Source: Gammaproteobacteria bacterium
Lineage (GTDB): Bacteria > Pseudomonadota > Gammaproteobacteria > UBA6429 > Thiohalophilaceae
Assembly (NCBI GenBank): GCA_029881995.1
Contig: JAOULO010000003.1
Span: forward strand, 1 to 64,000
Direction: 5' to 3'
Length of the DNA stretch: 64,000 bases
The position numbers were made by a program, and so were the translations under genes. The first letter of the stretch is position 1; each line of letters opens with the position of its first letter. Shown here in pieces: positions 38,759 through 47,539 of the stretch. The notes under the pieces are model-generated. The model had not been told where the DNA came from. It made no database searches and saw nothing but the letters and a program-made list of their open reading frames with translations.

Positions 38759-39436
38759 ATGATCCATTTCAGCAATGCCAGCAAACGTTACGAAAGTGGC
38801 CAGGATGCCCTGAAAAATATTTCTTTTGAAATTCAACAAGGGGAAATGGCCTTTGTCACCGGTCACTCCGGTGCGGGAAAAAGCACCCTGCTAAAGCTCA
38901 TCGCCCTGCTGGAGCGCCCCTCCCGGGGGCAGGTCATCGTCAATGGCCAGAACCTGGCCCGGATCAAACGTCGGCAGATCCCCTATTTTCGACGCAACAT
39001 CGGCATTATTTTTCAGGACCACCAACTCTTGTTTGACCGTACCGTGTTTGACAATGTAGCCCTGCCCCTGATTATTGCCGGTCATGCCCATGGGGATATC
39101 GGGCGACGGGTGCGGGCGGCGCTGGACAAGGTGGGCCTGTTAAAAAAGGAAAAGCACTATCCCATTACCCTGTCTGGCGGTGAGCAACAACGGGTCGGTA
39201 TCGCCCGGGCCGTCGTACACCGCCCTCCCCTGCTGCTGGCCGATGAGCCCACCGGGAATCTCGACCCGGCCCTGTCCTGGGACATCATGCAGATCTTTCA
39301 GGAATTCGCCCAGGTAGGTGTCACGGTACTGGTTGCCAGTCATGACCTGGATTTGATCAGCCGGCTCAAGCAGCGACAACTCATCCTCAAGAGTGGTCAG
39401 CTGTTTGAGGATAATGAGGCCATGGCGACGGTATGA
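38759..39436 (+). CDS. ftsE: FtsE, cell-division ABC ATPase
   Basis: A 225-residue ABC ATPase with Walker [10 protein letters not shown], signature [10 protein letters not shown] and Walker [14 protein letters not shown]. FtsEX regulates peptidoglycan hydrolases at the septum through periplasmic partners. The gene overlaps ftsX by 4 bp (ATGA) and follows ftsY. Confidence 0.97.
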   Translation: MIHFSNASKRYESGQDALKNISFEIQQGEMAFVTGHSGAGKSTLLKLIALLERPSRGQVIVNGQNLARIKRRQIPYFRRNIGIIFQDHQLLFDRTVFDNVALPLIIAGHAHGDIGRRVRAALDKVGLLKKEKHYPITLSGGEQQRVGIARAVVHRPPLLLADEPTGNLDPALSWDIMQIFQEFAQVGVTVLVASHDLDLISRLKQRQLILKSGQLFEDNEAMATV

Positions 39437-40410
39437 AAAAGGCAAGCACCGCCAAAGAGTCCAAGCGCCAGCGTAAACCCGGTGTCAGCACACTATTGGG
39501 CAGTTATCTGTTACGCCATGCCCAGACTCTTATATATAGTCTGGGCCAGCTATTGCGTACCCCCTTTTCACTACTCATGACCACGGCGGTAATTGGCATC
39601 GCCCTGGCCCTGCCAACTGGCCTGCAAGTAGTCCTGAAAAACGCCGAACTGCTTTCAGGCAAAATCGACAGTGCGGCCCAGATTTCCCTGTTCCTGAAAA
39701 AGGGGGCCAGTGAAGCCCAGGCTAAACAACTGGCAGAACGACTGGAAGCCATGCCTGAAATCAGCAAGGTACACTTCATTAATAAGCAAGCCGCCCTTAA
39801 GGAATTTAAACAAAACGCCGGTTTTGCCGAGGCCATGCAGGCCCTGAAGGAAAACCCCCTGCCCCATGTCATCGTGATTCAACCCTCGATCAGCCACACC
39901 GGTGAGACGACCATGCAGAAACTCCTCGGGCGTCTGCAAAATATGTTACATGTGGATGTTGCCCAGCTGGATGAGGAGTGGATCAAACGCCTGTATACCA
40001 TCATGGACTTCATCAAACGTGGGGTCTGGCTACTGGGCTCCATGCTGGGTCTGGCGGTATTGTTGGTGGTGGGGAATACCATACGCCTGGCCATCCAGAA
40101 CCGACGCGATGAAATAGTGATCGTCAAACTCATTGGCGGTACCGATGCCTTTATCCGACGCCCCTTTCTCTATACCGGCTTCTGGTATGGCCTGTTCGGT
40201 GCCCTGATTGCCTTTATCCTGATCAGTATCGCCCTGCTGCTGCTTAATGACCCTATCGAACGTCTGGCCCAGCTTTACTACAGTGATGTTCTGCTCTCTT
40301 CCCTCGATTTCCAGACTACCCTGGCCCTGTTTGGCAGTGGTATTGTGTTGGGCCTGGCCGGATCATGGCTTGCAGTTAGTCGACATTTACGCGATATTGA
40401 ACCTAAATAA
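39433..40410 (+). CDS. ftsX: FtsX, cell-division ABC transmembrane subunit
   Basis: A 325-residue protein with a basic cytoplasmic N-terminus and four transmembrane helices (about 52-70, 200-220, 247-270 and 300-318). A periplasmic loop of roughly 120 residues after the first helix (SLFLKKGASEAQAKQLAERL onward) contacts murein hydrolase activators in known systems. It is coupled to ftsE. Confidence 0.96.
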   Translation: MKKASTAKESKRQRKPGVSTLLGSYLLRHAQTLIYSLGQLLRTPFSLLMTTAVIGIALALPTGLQVVLKNAELLSGKIDSAAQISLFLKKGASEAQAKQLAERLEAMPEISKVHFINKQAALKEFKQNAGFAEAMQALKENPLPHVIVIQPSISHTGETTMQKLLGRLQNMLHVDVAQLDEEWIKRLYTIMDFIKRGVWLLGSMLGLAVLLVVGNTIRLAIQNRRDEIVIVKLIGGTDAFIRRPFLYTGFWYGLFGALIAFILISIALLLLNDPIERLAQLYYSDVLLSSLDFQTTLALFGSGIVLGLAGSWLAVSRHLRDIEPK

Positions 40411-40458
40411 AAACTAGACATTAAATACCGTTTTATTCCCTAACCAGGCAGGCAGTAC

Positions 40459-41817
40459 ATGGGTAAAAAAACCACTCGAATCCTGTTAGTTGACGGCTCT
40501 TCTGTTACCCGGGCCCTGCTGACCAAAACCCTGCTGGAAGAACTTGCCGATGTGGACATCACGGCAGTGGAAACCGGTAAAGAGGCCATGGAAAAAGTCC
40601 AGCAGTCCCGGTTTGATCTGCTGTCCACTGCCCTGATGTTACCCGATATGGATGGCCTGGCCCTGTGCCGTACCATACGTCAGTCCAACGAACTCAGTTA
40701 TTTGCCCGTCATTGTTGTCTCTGGCGATGCCGATACCCGACTCTTACGTGAAGGCTTCGCCTCTGGCGTCACTGACTATTTTGACAAATCCAATGGCTAC
40801 AAGGCCTTTGGCCGTTTTGTACAGGGTTTTATCCAGCGAAATTCAGGTATGGTGGGTCAGGTCCTGTTTGTCGAAGACAGCGCCACCGCAGCTGCCGTCA
40901 CCTGTAATATCCTGAAACAACAAGGCCTGGGTGTGTTGCACGTCAATACCGCCGAAGAGGCCATGTCTTACATCGCAGGCAGCAGCGGTGACAATACCAC
41001 CACCCCCATCGACCTGGTGATTACTGACTTTTACCTTGAAGGCAAGATGACCGGCGGTGACCTGCTGTACGCCATCCGGGCCACCTTGCAGATGTCCCAG
41101 CAGGAATTGCCCGTACTGGTGCTAACCAGCAATGATGACCAGAAGACCCAGGTTGAGGTCTTCCACGCCGGTGCCAACGATTTTGTCACCAAGCCCATTA
41201 TTGAAGAGATTCTCATCGCCAGGGTACGCGCCCTGTTACTCATCAAACACCAGTACGACGCCCTCAAACAGCAGGCCGAGACCATGCGCTGGATCGCCGC
41301 CACCGATAGCCTGACCGGGGTGCGAAGTAAGCGCTATCTCATTGATAACGGTGAAGACTACCTGCGAGATCCTGACAAGCAACCTGTCTGGGCTATGTTG
41401 CTGGATATCGACAATTTCAAACAGCTGAATGACAACAAGGGGCATATCGCCGGTGACCATGTGCTGGCCGATGTAGGGGACAAACTGAGTGAAAGCTTCC
41501 CGGATGCCATGGTGGTCCGCTTTGGTGGAGAAGAGTTCTGTATCCTCATGGCCAATATTGAGCCGGAACCGGCCATAAAACGAGCCGAAAAACTACGTCA
41601 AGACATCATGCAACTGAAACCAGCCGGTATGGATATCACCATTAGCATCGGCCTGGTCTGTAGCCTGGACTTCCCCAAAGAACACCTCACCCAGTTTCTG
41701 GCCCTGGCCGACAAGGCCCTCTATGCCGCCAAGGATCGTGGCCGAAACAGGGTCTGTCTGCACACCGATGATGGGATTGTCGACTCCCCCTGGCACGATG
41801 AAGAACCCATACCTTAA
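40459..41817 (+). CDS. Dual-receiver diguanylate cyclase (REC-REC-GGDEF)
   Basis: A 452-residue response regulator. REC1 (about 6-125) lacks the phosphoryl Asp: position 58 is Ala (DLLSTALMLPDMDG), and the acidic pocket is VDG instead of VDD. REC2 (about 133-258) is intact with Asp190 (VITDFYL) and VED. The C-terminal GGDEF domain (about 280-440) has the active RFGGEEF (356-360) but no RxxD inhibitory site five residues before it. It likely makes c-di-GMP under control of REC2. It is inserted between ftsX and rpoH, and no kinase gene is adjacent. Confidence 0.93.
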   Translation: MGKKTTRILLVDGSSVTRALLTKTLLEELADVDITAVETGKEAMEKVQQSRFDLLSTALMLPDMDGLALCRTIRQSNELSYLPVIVVSGDADTRLLREGFASGVTDYFDKSNGYKAFGRFVQGFIQRNSGMVGQVLFVEDSATAAAVTCNILKQQGLGVLHVNTAEEAMSYIAGSSGDNTTTPIDLVITDFYLEGKMTGGDLLYAIRATLQMSQQELPVLVLTSNDDQKTQVEVFHAGANDFVTKPIIEEILIARVRALLLIKHQYDALKQQAETMRWIAATDSLTGVRSKRYLIDNGEDYLRDPDKQPVWAMLLDIDNFKQLNDNKGHIAGDHVLADVGDKLSESFPDAMVVRFGGEEFCILMANIEPEPAIKRAEKLRQDIMQLKPAGMDITISIGLVCSLDFPKEHLTQFLALADKALYAAKDRGRNRVCLHTDDGIVDSPWHDEEPIP

Positions 41818-41874
41818 TAACCCATTGTTTTTATTATATTTATAAATTGTTCACAGACTGAACCTTTAGGTCTA

Positions 41875-41901
41875 TTGGCACTCAAAAGGGCAGAGTGCTA
41901 A
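41875..41901. promoter_or_regulatory. CIRCE element (HrcA operator) at the rpoH promoter
   Basis: TTGGCACTC, a 9-base spacer (AAAAGGGCA) and GAGTGCTAA match the CIRCE consensus TTAGCACTC-N9-GAGTGCTAA in 17 of 18 arm positions. The element overlaps a sigma-70-like promoter: -35 TTGGCA (41875-41880) and -10 TAATAT (41899-41904), spacer 18 bp. It lies 32 bp before the rpoH ATG. HrcA binding here would block rpoH transcription. Confidence 0.85.
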
Positions 41902-41933
41902 TATTAGGTAAAATTTAATGGGAGACAATCAAG

Positions 41934-42779
41934 ATGAGTAAAGCCCTGGACCTACAACTAGCTGTCCCGACCGGTAGTCTGGATGCCTACATGCAGGCTG
42001 TCAGTCAGGTACCCATCCTCAGTGCCGAACGTGAAATCGAGCTGGCCACTCGCCTGCATGACAAAGGCGATCTGGATGCCGCTCGAGAACTGGTGCTGTC
42101 ACACCTGCGTTTCGTGGCCCATATTGCCCGCAGTTACAGCGGTTATGGACTACCCGTGGCCGACCTGATTCAGGAAGGCAATATCGGCCTGATGAAGGCC
42201 GTCAAACGCTTTGACCCCAGCAAGGGTGTCCGCCTGGTCTCCTTTGCGGTCTACTGGATTCGTGCTGAAATCCATGAATTCGTACTTCGTAACTGGCGTA
42301 TCGTCAAAGTCGCCACCACCAAGGCCCAGCGCAAACTGTTCTTCAACCTGCGCAGTGCCAAAAAACAGCTGGGCTGGTTCACTCAGGACGAAGTCGAAGG
42401 CGTGGCCACCGACCTCGGTGTTTCGACAAAAGAAGTACGTGAAATGGAGTCCCGCCTTAGCGGTCAGGATATTGCCTTTGACCTGCGTGATGACGATGAT
42501 GACGACCACAGTTATTCACCGGCCACCTATCTGCAGGACAATTCGCAGGAACCTTCGCAACTGATCGAAGCCAGTGACTGGGAAGCCGATTCCAATGCCC
42601 GTCTGGCCAACGCCATTCAGACCCTGGATGAGCGCAGTCGAGACATCGTCCAGCGCCGCTGGCTGACCGAAGACAAGGCCACGCTGCAGGAACTGGCTGA
42701 TAAGTACAGTGTCTCTGCTGAGCGAATTCGTCAATTAGAGAACAATGCGATTAAGAAACTGAAATCAAGTTTGATGTAA
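41934..42779 (+). CDS. rpoH: RNA polymerase sigma-32 (heat shock) factor
   Basis: RpoH (281 residues) directs RNA polymerase to heat-shock promoters. Region 2 contains [20 protein letters not shown] and [17 protein letters not shown]. The RpoH box [13 protein letters not shown], which separates sigma-32 from other sigma factors, is present, and region 4 has the [17 protein letters not shown] recognition helix. GGGAGA precedes the ATG. The promoter is overlaid by a CIRCE palindrome, suggesting HrcA repression. Confidence 0.97.
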   Translation: MSKALDLQLAVPTGSLDAYMQAVSQVPILSAEREIELATRLHDKGDLDAARELVLSHLRFVAHIARSYSGYGLPVADLIQEGNIGLMKAVKRFDPSKGVRLVSFAVYWIRAEIHEFVLRNWRIVKVATTKAQRKLFFNLRSAKKQLGWFTQDEVEGVATDLGVSTKEVREMESRLSGQDIAFDLRDDDDDDHSYSPATYLQDNSQEPSQLIEASDWEADSNARLANAIQTLDERSRDIVQRRWLTEDKATLQELADKYSVSAERIRQLENNAIKKLKSSLM

Positions 42780-42800
42780 AGTACTATGTCTACTTGAACT

Positions 42801-42827
42801 AAAAAGGCCTCTATTGAGGCCTTTTTT
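42801..42827. terminator. Intrinsic terminator after rpoH
   Basis: The 11-bp stem AAAAAGGCCTC/GAGGCCTTTTT has a TATT loop and further T residues. It lies 21 bp after the rpoH stop and also faces the convergent glycosyltransferase gene. Confidence 0.92.
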
Positions 42828-42855
42828 ATTGGATGCTCGATGACTTAATATCCTC

Positions 42856-43821
42856 TCAAAAAGTCATTGGTATATACTGATAAAACTTCCGCCCAAAACA
42901 TTCTTCCATCATCAGTTTCATTTTTCCTTTACAGCTAATTGCAAAATAATCATCTTTACTACGATTCAATATAGAAAATATCTGCTTATTAAAAAAATAC
43001 TCATCAAAACGTGACAACTCCTCAATCAAAACATCCAGTTCAGAATCTGGCTTGGCAATTTTTTGATTAAATGCCTGAAAAGTACGGAGCTTTGTAATTT
43101 TATTCTGGTTACGCTCGAATTGACGATCAGCTTTTGCCTTTAGATAAGAAAATAAATTTCCTGTAAAACGTTTCTTTTTAGTTGTAGTTGTAACGCTGCT
43201 GCCGTGTCGTCGATATAACACCAGCTCATCATCCAGAGCCTTAATACTACCTAGTCGGCTTGCCACATATGCCAGCCAGTGATCATGGAAGACAGTCTCT
43301 GGCAAAGTATCGATATATTGCAATAAATCCCGATGGAACATCATTGTATGGGCAGCAACACAGTTAGCATAATAAAAAGCACGGTGATTATTTCCACTAA
43401 TAAAATTCACTTTGAGTGATTCTTTTAGTGATTTGCCAAGCGGTTGCTCTTGTTCATCAATTAAACGTGAATTTGAATAGATCAACAGGTGATCATTGAT
43501 ACTATCGATCAAGATCTGCAGCTTGTGGGGTAACCAGACATCATCCTGATCACAGGGGACAATATATTTGCCTTCTGCCCTTTTGGCTGCCTGACAAAAA
43601 TTCTGTATAAAGCCAATATTTTTTTGATTGATAGAATATCGAAAGTTTTTACGATTTTTCCATGTATTAATTATTTCAGTTGTACTGTCCGAAGAACCAT
43701 CATCAGAAACAATTATCTCAAAATCCTTAAAACTCTGCTCAAAAATAGAATCCAGTTGGTTTTCCAGAAAGGCTTCACCATTATAGGTCGGCAATATAAT
43801 GGAGACCAATGGTGTACTCAT
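42856..43821 (-). CDS. Family 2 glycosyltransferase
   Basis: A 321-residue GT-A fold glycosyltransferase. The N-terminal VSIILPTYNGEAFLENQLDS, the VSDDGSSDST nucleotide-sugar site and the DQDDVW metal-binding motif resemble rhamnosyltransferase-like GT2 enzymes. There is no membrane segment. The acceptor is unknown. It is AT-rich compared with the housekeeping genes nearby and no polysaccharide cluster surrounds it, which is compatible with transfer. Its start overlaps the stop of the upstream lipoprotein gene by 4 bp. Confidence 0.88.
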   Translation of the reverse strand: MSTPLVSIILPTYNGEAFLENQLDSIFEQSFKDFEIIVSDDGSSDSTTEIINTWKNRKNFRYSINQKNIGFIQNFCQAAKRAEGKYIVPCDQDDVWLPHKLQILIDSINDHLLIYSNSRLIDEQEQPLGKSLKESLKVNFISGNNHRAFYYANCVAAHTMMFHRDLLQYIDTLPETVFHDHWLAYVASRLGSIKALDDELVLYRRHGSSVTTTTKKKRFTGNLFSYLKAKADRQFERNQNKITKLRTFQAFNQKIAKPDSELDVLIEELSRFDEYFFNKQIFSILNRSKDDYFAISCKGKMKLMMEECFGRKFYQYIPMTF

Positions 43822-44174
43822 TGGCTCAGGCTGGCCCTATAGCTAATCAGTTCCCTTTTATAATATTTTTCCTGCTGCACCTTAAAGCATTTATCAGAAT
43901 CTTCAATCCTTGAAAATTTTGATCGACATAATCGGTAGTTGTGCTCATCTGCCTTATATACTCGGAAACTTTTCTCTGCATTCGCAATAAACTGACCGGC
44001 ATGTTCTGCACACTTTGCCTCCCTGGATGACTTGCTGAATTTCTTACTTTTCAAACAAACTTCAACTGCCTGATGTTTATAACTATCAGTTGCAATATAT
44101 TTTTCTTCCTTGACAAGCTTCAGGCCACAGGACGCAACCAAAAGACATATTGGTAGAATTACGAATTTATTCAC
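43818..44174 (-). CDS. Small lipoprotein, unknown function
   Basis: A 118-residue lipoprotein with signal sequence MNKFVILPICLLVASC (lipobox VASC) and a basic, cysteine-containing mature region (four further Cys, e.g. VCLKSKKFS and KCAEHAG). It is translationally coupled to the downstream glycosyltransferase. I do not recognise a family, and the base composition is AT-rich like its partner. Confidence 0.7.
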   Translation of the reverse strand: MNKFVILPICLLVASCGLKLVKEEKYIATDSYKHQAVEVCLKSKKFSKSSREAKCAEHAGQFIANAEKSFRVYKADEHNYRLCRSKFSRIEDSDKCFKVQQEKYYKRELISYRASLSQ

Positions 44175-44288
44175 CTTAACTTCCTCCAGAAAAGAACACC
44201 TAGTAAATATTGCTTTATATGATTTTATAAAAACGCTGGTAAATATATGAAAATATTATAATAGAATAGGTATAGAAAATATCAAAAT

Positions 44289-45182
44289 TTATTTTTTATC
44301 GCTTTCATCACTATCAAGCCCTGTTTGCTCCCTTAATTCCTTAATTTCATCACTTCTCTCGACATCAATATCTGGTACATCATCCTCATCATCAAGGTGC
44401 ACGCCTATTTTGGCACGTAATTTAGATAATTCTTCTTCAATATGTTCTGTTCCTTCCTTGCTGGGCGCATCAGAATATATTCTTGAATATTCCTTACTGA
44501 TACTATCAATGGACTTGATGCTGGCCTCTAGTTCATCCTGCAGCTGTTGTTTTTCCTTACGTAACTTCGCCACAATCGATTTAAGTTCAGTAATCTTATC
44601 ATCTTTGGCGCTATCAACGGATGAAGCACTACCACCACCTCCTCCGCCACCACTACTAGCGCCGCCACCATCCACCATGCCTTCGCCGAGATGAGTCACA
44701 ATTCGCTGATAACCATCACCCAGGCGCTCGACATCATTGTGTATTCCCATGGCACCATCCATGTCCTTGCGTAAGATAATTTTCAGGACGCGACTGTACA
44801 GGCTCTTTTCATAACCCGCTGCCTCCATTGCACTCTTGGCAGCCCATTCTTCATCCTGTGGAACCATGTCTCCAATAATGGCCTTCAGTTTTTCCTCTCT
44901 TCCAGGTAGATATTCTTTTATTTTTGCTTTTAACTCTTTGGCAAGGACAACATCTTTTCGATGTCGGCGCGCATTTGCAAAACGCATATACAGAATAACA
45001 ACAAGTAGGAAAAATGATATTTCAGCAGAAAATAGCAACAAACCCGTCAGAAAGTCTTCTTTACTCAGGCCGATCTTACCGACCATAATCAGTACCTGCT
45101 GCATTACCCCATCAAACAGGTTCCATACCAACTCCTGAACTGGAGTAATAAATTCAAATATTTTTTCCAGTATATCGTTCAT
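44289..45182 (-). CDS. Membrane-anchored coiled-coil protein, partner of the VWA protein
   Basis: A 297-residue protein with one clear transmembrane helix at about 47-67 (TGLLLFSAEISFFLLVVILY) and perhaps an amphipathic N-terminal helix. A helical cytoplasmic-type region, a poly-glycine linker (ASSGGGGGGGSAS, about 173-185), a coiled coil (about 192-232, TELKSIVAKLRKEKQQLQDE) and a very acidic tail follow. It overlaps the VWA gene by 4 bp. No known family is recognised. Confidence 0.75.
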   Translation of the reverse strand: MNDILEKIFEFITPVQELVWNLFDGVMQQVLIMVGKIGLSKEDFLTGLLLFSAEISFFLLVVILYMRFANARRHRKDVVLAKELKAKIKEYLPGREEKLKAIIGDMVPQDEEWAAKSAMEAAGYEKSLYSRVLKIILRKDMDGAMGIHNDVERLGDGYQRIVTHLGEGMVDGGGASSGGGGGGGSASSVDSAKDDKITELKSIVAKLRKEKQQLQDELEASIKSIDSISKEYSRIYSDAPSKEGTEHIEEELSKLRAKIGVHLDDEDDVPDIDVERSDEIKELREQTGLDSDESDKK

Positions 45183-46999
45183 AACTCTGTATCGATCTCT
45201 TCTTCCTGTTTAGTAATTCCTTTTTTCGCCCGTCTTTTCTTTATCCAGATAATTAAAAAGACGATCGAGCCAATAACCAGTACATTCACCCCGATAAACA
45301 CACCACCCACATTAAACCAGTCAAGTCCTTCTTTAGGTTCGTCAGATGTGTCCTCTTTGTCGCCTCCCATACCAAGGAAACCATCACCCTTTTCATCGCC
45401 TGTGGCAGAGTTATCCATTACCTCTTTTGGTAATTTCACTGCCAATTCGGCTTTGTCTGACTGACCTAGTTTATGGGTTAGATCCATGCGCATATCCTTG
45501 CCACTGAATCTGGAACCAACCAGAGTCGCTGTAATGGTCTGGTTTTCATATTTACCAGGAATTGCTAACTGCCATTCCAGCTCTCCAGACTGGGGGATAA
45601 CCTTTGCTTCGCCATCAGGTAGTTTTAACTGAATCGAAACTGTTTCCGTTCTTAACATGGAAGGGTCAACACGTATGGTAGCAATAAAACCTTCACCTTT
45701 TTTCTCTACCTTGATTCGTGCCGGACTACCACGTACTTCCAGACGATGTTTGATTTCACGATTAAATGTGTCACCAATGACCTTTAAGGTCATTTCATAA
45801 TGACCTGGCTTGGTAAAATGTCCAGCAGTCCCACTAAACACACCGTCACCCGCAAAAGAGTCCTTGCCCTGACCATTGTCAAATAGATCGACGACTGGCA
45901 GGCTAGCCCTACCAAGCCTGCGGTGAACAGTAAAACGCATTAGAGAGAGAAGTTTTTTATTGGTAATCGTCTTTCTGTCCTGCAGAATTCGACTACGAAT
46001 AACAAGTTCATCTCCCATCATTAAGTTGTTTGGCAGGGTATCAACCTTCAGATTCAGGTTTGTCACTACCATGACACGGTTATCTGGATCCTCTGCTGAA
46101 TCCAGTTGCCACTCACCCGGTTCTGGGTTCGATATAGTCACCAGGTCATAGTTTTTCTCCTGCTGCCAGACAATATTTTTTGGCCGCTTTTTAAAGGTAT
46201 GACGCTTTTTGGATGGTGAAATAACAGCAGTAGCATCTTTTTTACTATAAGGCCTGAAAATCAGCAGTGTAAAATCTCGGATACTCTTGTCAATCTTGAA
46301 CTTGTTTTCCTGTAAAGGCACGGTATCCACATCGGCCGTTTTTTCAAACAGGCGTAAAAACACTCGCTCCAGTTCATCCGCTGAATCTACCTGAGCGAAA
46401 CCACCATCGGTTGCCATTGACAATGTACGCAACAACTCTTCATCAGTATTTTTTGACAGGGCAATGGTATGAATCTTGACCCCAGCCTTTTTCAGTTTAG
46501 GTAAAATCTGTTTTAAGATACGTTCACGTGAGCTTTTATTTTTGCGTGGATCTTTTGAGACATCCACTACCCCATCCGTTAGCAGGATAAGATTGCGTTT
46601 TGTTCTGTAATTAGGTTTCTTCCAGTCAGCTGTAGAGGCCTTAAGGGCTGCTTCGATATTGGTATATAACCCCCGGGAATGAATACGTGCTGCTCGAATG
46701 CGCGCCTGTTTACGCCAGCTTTCCGTGACCCTGGCAGGCTTGACCTGCATGGTGGCACTCTGGGCGAAGTTCCAGACACCTGCATGAGAATCTTTTGGAA
46801 GTACCCCAACCAATAATCTCAATGCTGGCTGACGCAGGTTCTTTGGATCTGTTTTTTTCATACTGCCCGAGACATCAATCAACACCCGCACCTCTGGTGT
46901 CGGTCCTGCTGCAAAGGCAGGCAACTGCACCACAAACATCAGAATGATGATTAATATAACGCCTATGAGCGTGAGCATTAACTTACTAATGTCGGGCAT
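45179..46999 (-). CDS. VWA-domain membrane protein, TIGR03503-like
   Basis: A 606-residue protein with an N-terminal signal (about 8-30), a von Willebrand A domain (about 37-215) and a long beta-rich periplasmic region including DLFDNGQGKDSFAGDGVFSG. A C-terminal transmembrane helix (about 565-588) and a basic cytoplasmic tail end the protein. The MIDAS motif is complete in DVSGSMK, with a later TDGVVD. It resembles the TIGR03503 family of uncharacterised proteins, from memory. The next gene overlaps by 4 bp and encodes a membrane coiled-coil protein, so the two probably form a complex. Confidence 0.82.
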   Translation of the reverse strand: MPDISKLMLTLIGVILIIILMFVVQLPAFAAGPTPEVRVLIDVSGSMKKTDPKNLRQPALRLLVGVLPKDSHAGVWNFAQSATMQVKPARVTESWRKQARIRAARIHSRGLYTNIEAALKASTADWKKPNYRTKRNLILLTDGVVDVSKDPRKNKSSRERILKQILPKLKKAGVKIHTIALSKNTDEELLRTLSMATDGGFAQVDSADELERVFLRLFEKTADVDTVPLQENKFKIDKSIRDFTLLIFRPYSKKDATAVISPSKKRHTFKKRPKNIVWQQEKNYDLVTISNPEPGEWQLDSAEDPDNRVMVVTNLNLKVDTLPNNLMMGDELVIRSRILQDRKTITNKKLLSLMRFTVHRRLGRASLPVVDLFDNGQGKDSFAGDGVFSGTAGHFTKPGHYEMTLKVIGDTFNREIKHRLEVRGSPARIKVEKKGEGFIATIRVDPSMLRTETVSIQLKLPDGEAKVIPQSGELEWQLAIPGKYENQTITATLVGSRFSGKDMRMDLTHKLGQSDKAELAVKLPKEVMDNSATGDEKGDGFLGMGGDKEDTSDEPKEGLDWFNVGGVFIGVNVLVIGSIVFLIIWIKKRRAKKGITKQEEEIDTEL

Positions 47000-47126
47000 T
47001 CAGCCGGTCCTTATTTTTTCTTAAACTTGTTTTTATTACGTGAATCAAAAACTTAATTACCTGTTTAGGTATTAACGGCTGTTTCGGTAGGAGTTTTAGC
47101 CAATGGCGTGATTTTCAGACGGGCAT

Positions 47127-47149
47127 AAAAAAACGGCCTGTTGGCCGTT
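47127..47149 (-). terminator. Intrinsic terminator of the cco assembly gene cluster
   Basis: Read on the minus strand, AACGGCC, loop AACA and GGCCGTT run into a stretch of seven T. It lies 25 bp after the stop of the 33-residue ORF at 47174-47275 and before the VWA gene. Confidence 0.85.
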
Positions 47150-47173
47150 CTTCAGGAACATATCGTAAGTTGA

Positions 47174-47275
47174 TTATCCTGCAAATATAACTGACAGGAA
47201 AATAAGCCAGGAAAAGACAACCAAACCTACAACAATGGCCATGGGAAAATTCTGGAAGGTAAACATCTCTTTCAT
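47174..47275 (-). CDS. 33-residue single-helix membrane protein at the end of the cco cluster
   Basis: The ORF reads MKEMFTFQNFPMAIVVGLVV, followed by a continuing hydrophobic helix ending SVIFAG. It has one membrane span with a short N-terminal polar segment. AGGA is 7 bp before the ATG, the gene sits 55 bp after ccoS, and a terminator follows directly. That combination makes expression likely although it is far below usual length cut-offs. Small single-helix subunits of cbb3 oxidases are known (CcoM in Pseudomonas stutzeri), but I cannot align this one to CcoM. Confidence 0.6.
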   Translation of the reverse strand: MKEMFTFQNFPMAIVVGLVVFSWLIFLSVIFAG

Positions 47276-47330
47276 TGCGACATCCTATTTTTACTGTGTA
47301 ATAACCTAAACTATATAAGTGAATTCTAAT

Positions 47331-47525
47331 TTAACCGTCGCGATCCTTCAAGCCTGGATCGGTCTTTTTACCGGGAATTCGAGGATCATCGTCATCCATC
47401 AGGATACGATGGGCCGGCCCTTCCATATCGTCAAACTGCCCGGATTTGACCGCCCAGACAAAGGCCCAGATGGCGATAGCAAAAATCACCAACCCAAGAG
47501 GAATCAATAAATAAAGGATTTCCAC
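47331..47525 (-). CDS. ccoS: CcoS, cbb3 oxidase maturation protein
   Basis: A 64-residue protein with one N-terminal transmembrane helix (about 4-26) followed by the family's FVWAVKSGQFDDMEGPAHRI, then an acidic tail. CcoS is required for cofactor insertion into cbb3 oxidase. It follows ccoI by 14 bp. Confidence 0.95.
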   Translation of the reverse strand: MEILYLLIPLGLVIFAIAIWAFVWAVKSGQFDDMEGPAHRILMDDDDPRIPGKKTDPGLKDRDG

Positions 47526-47539
47526 TAAATAAACTCCAA

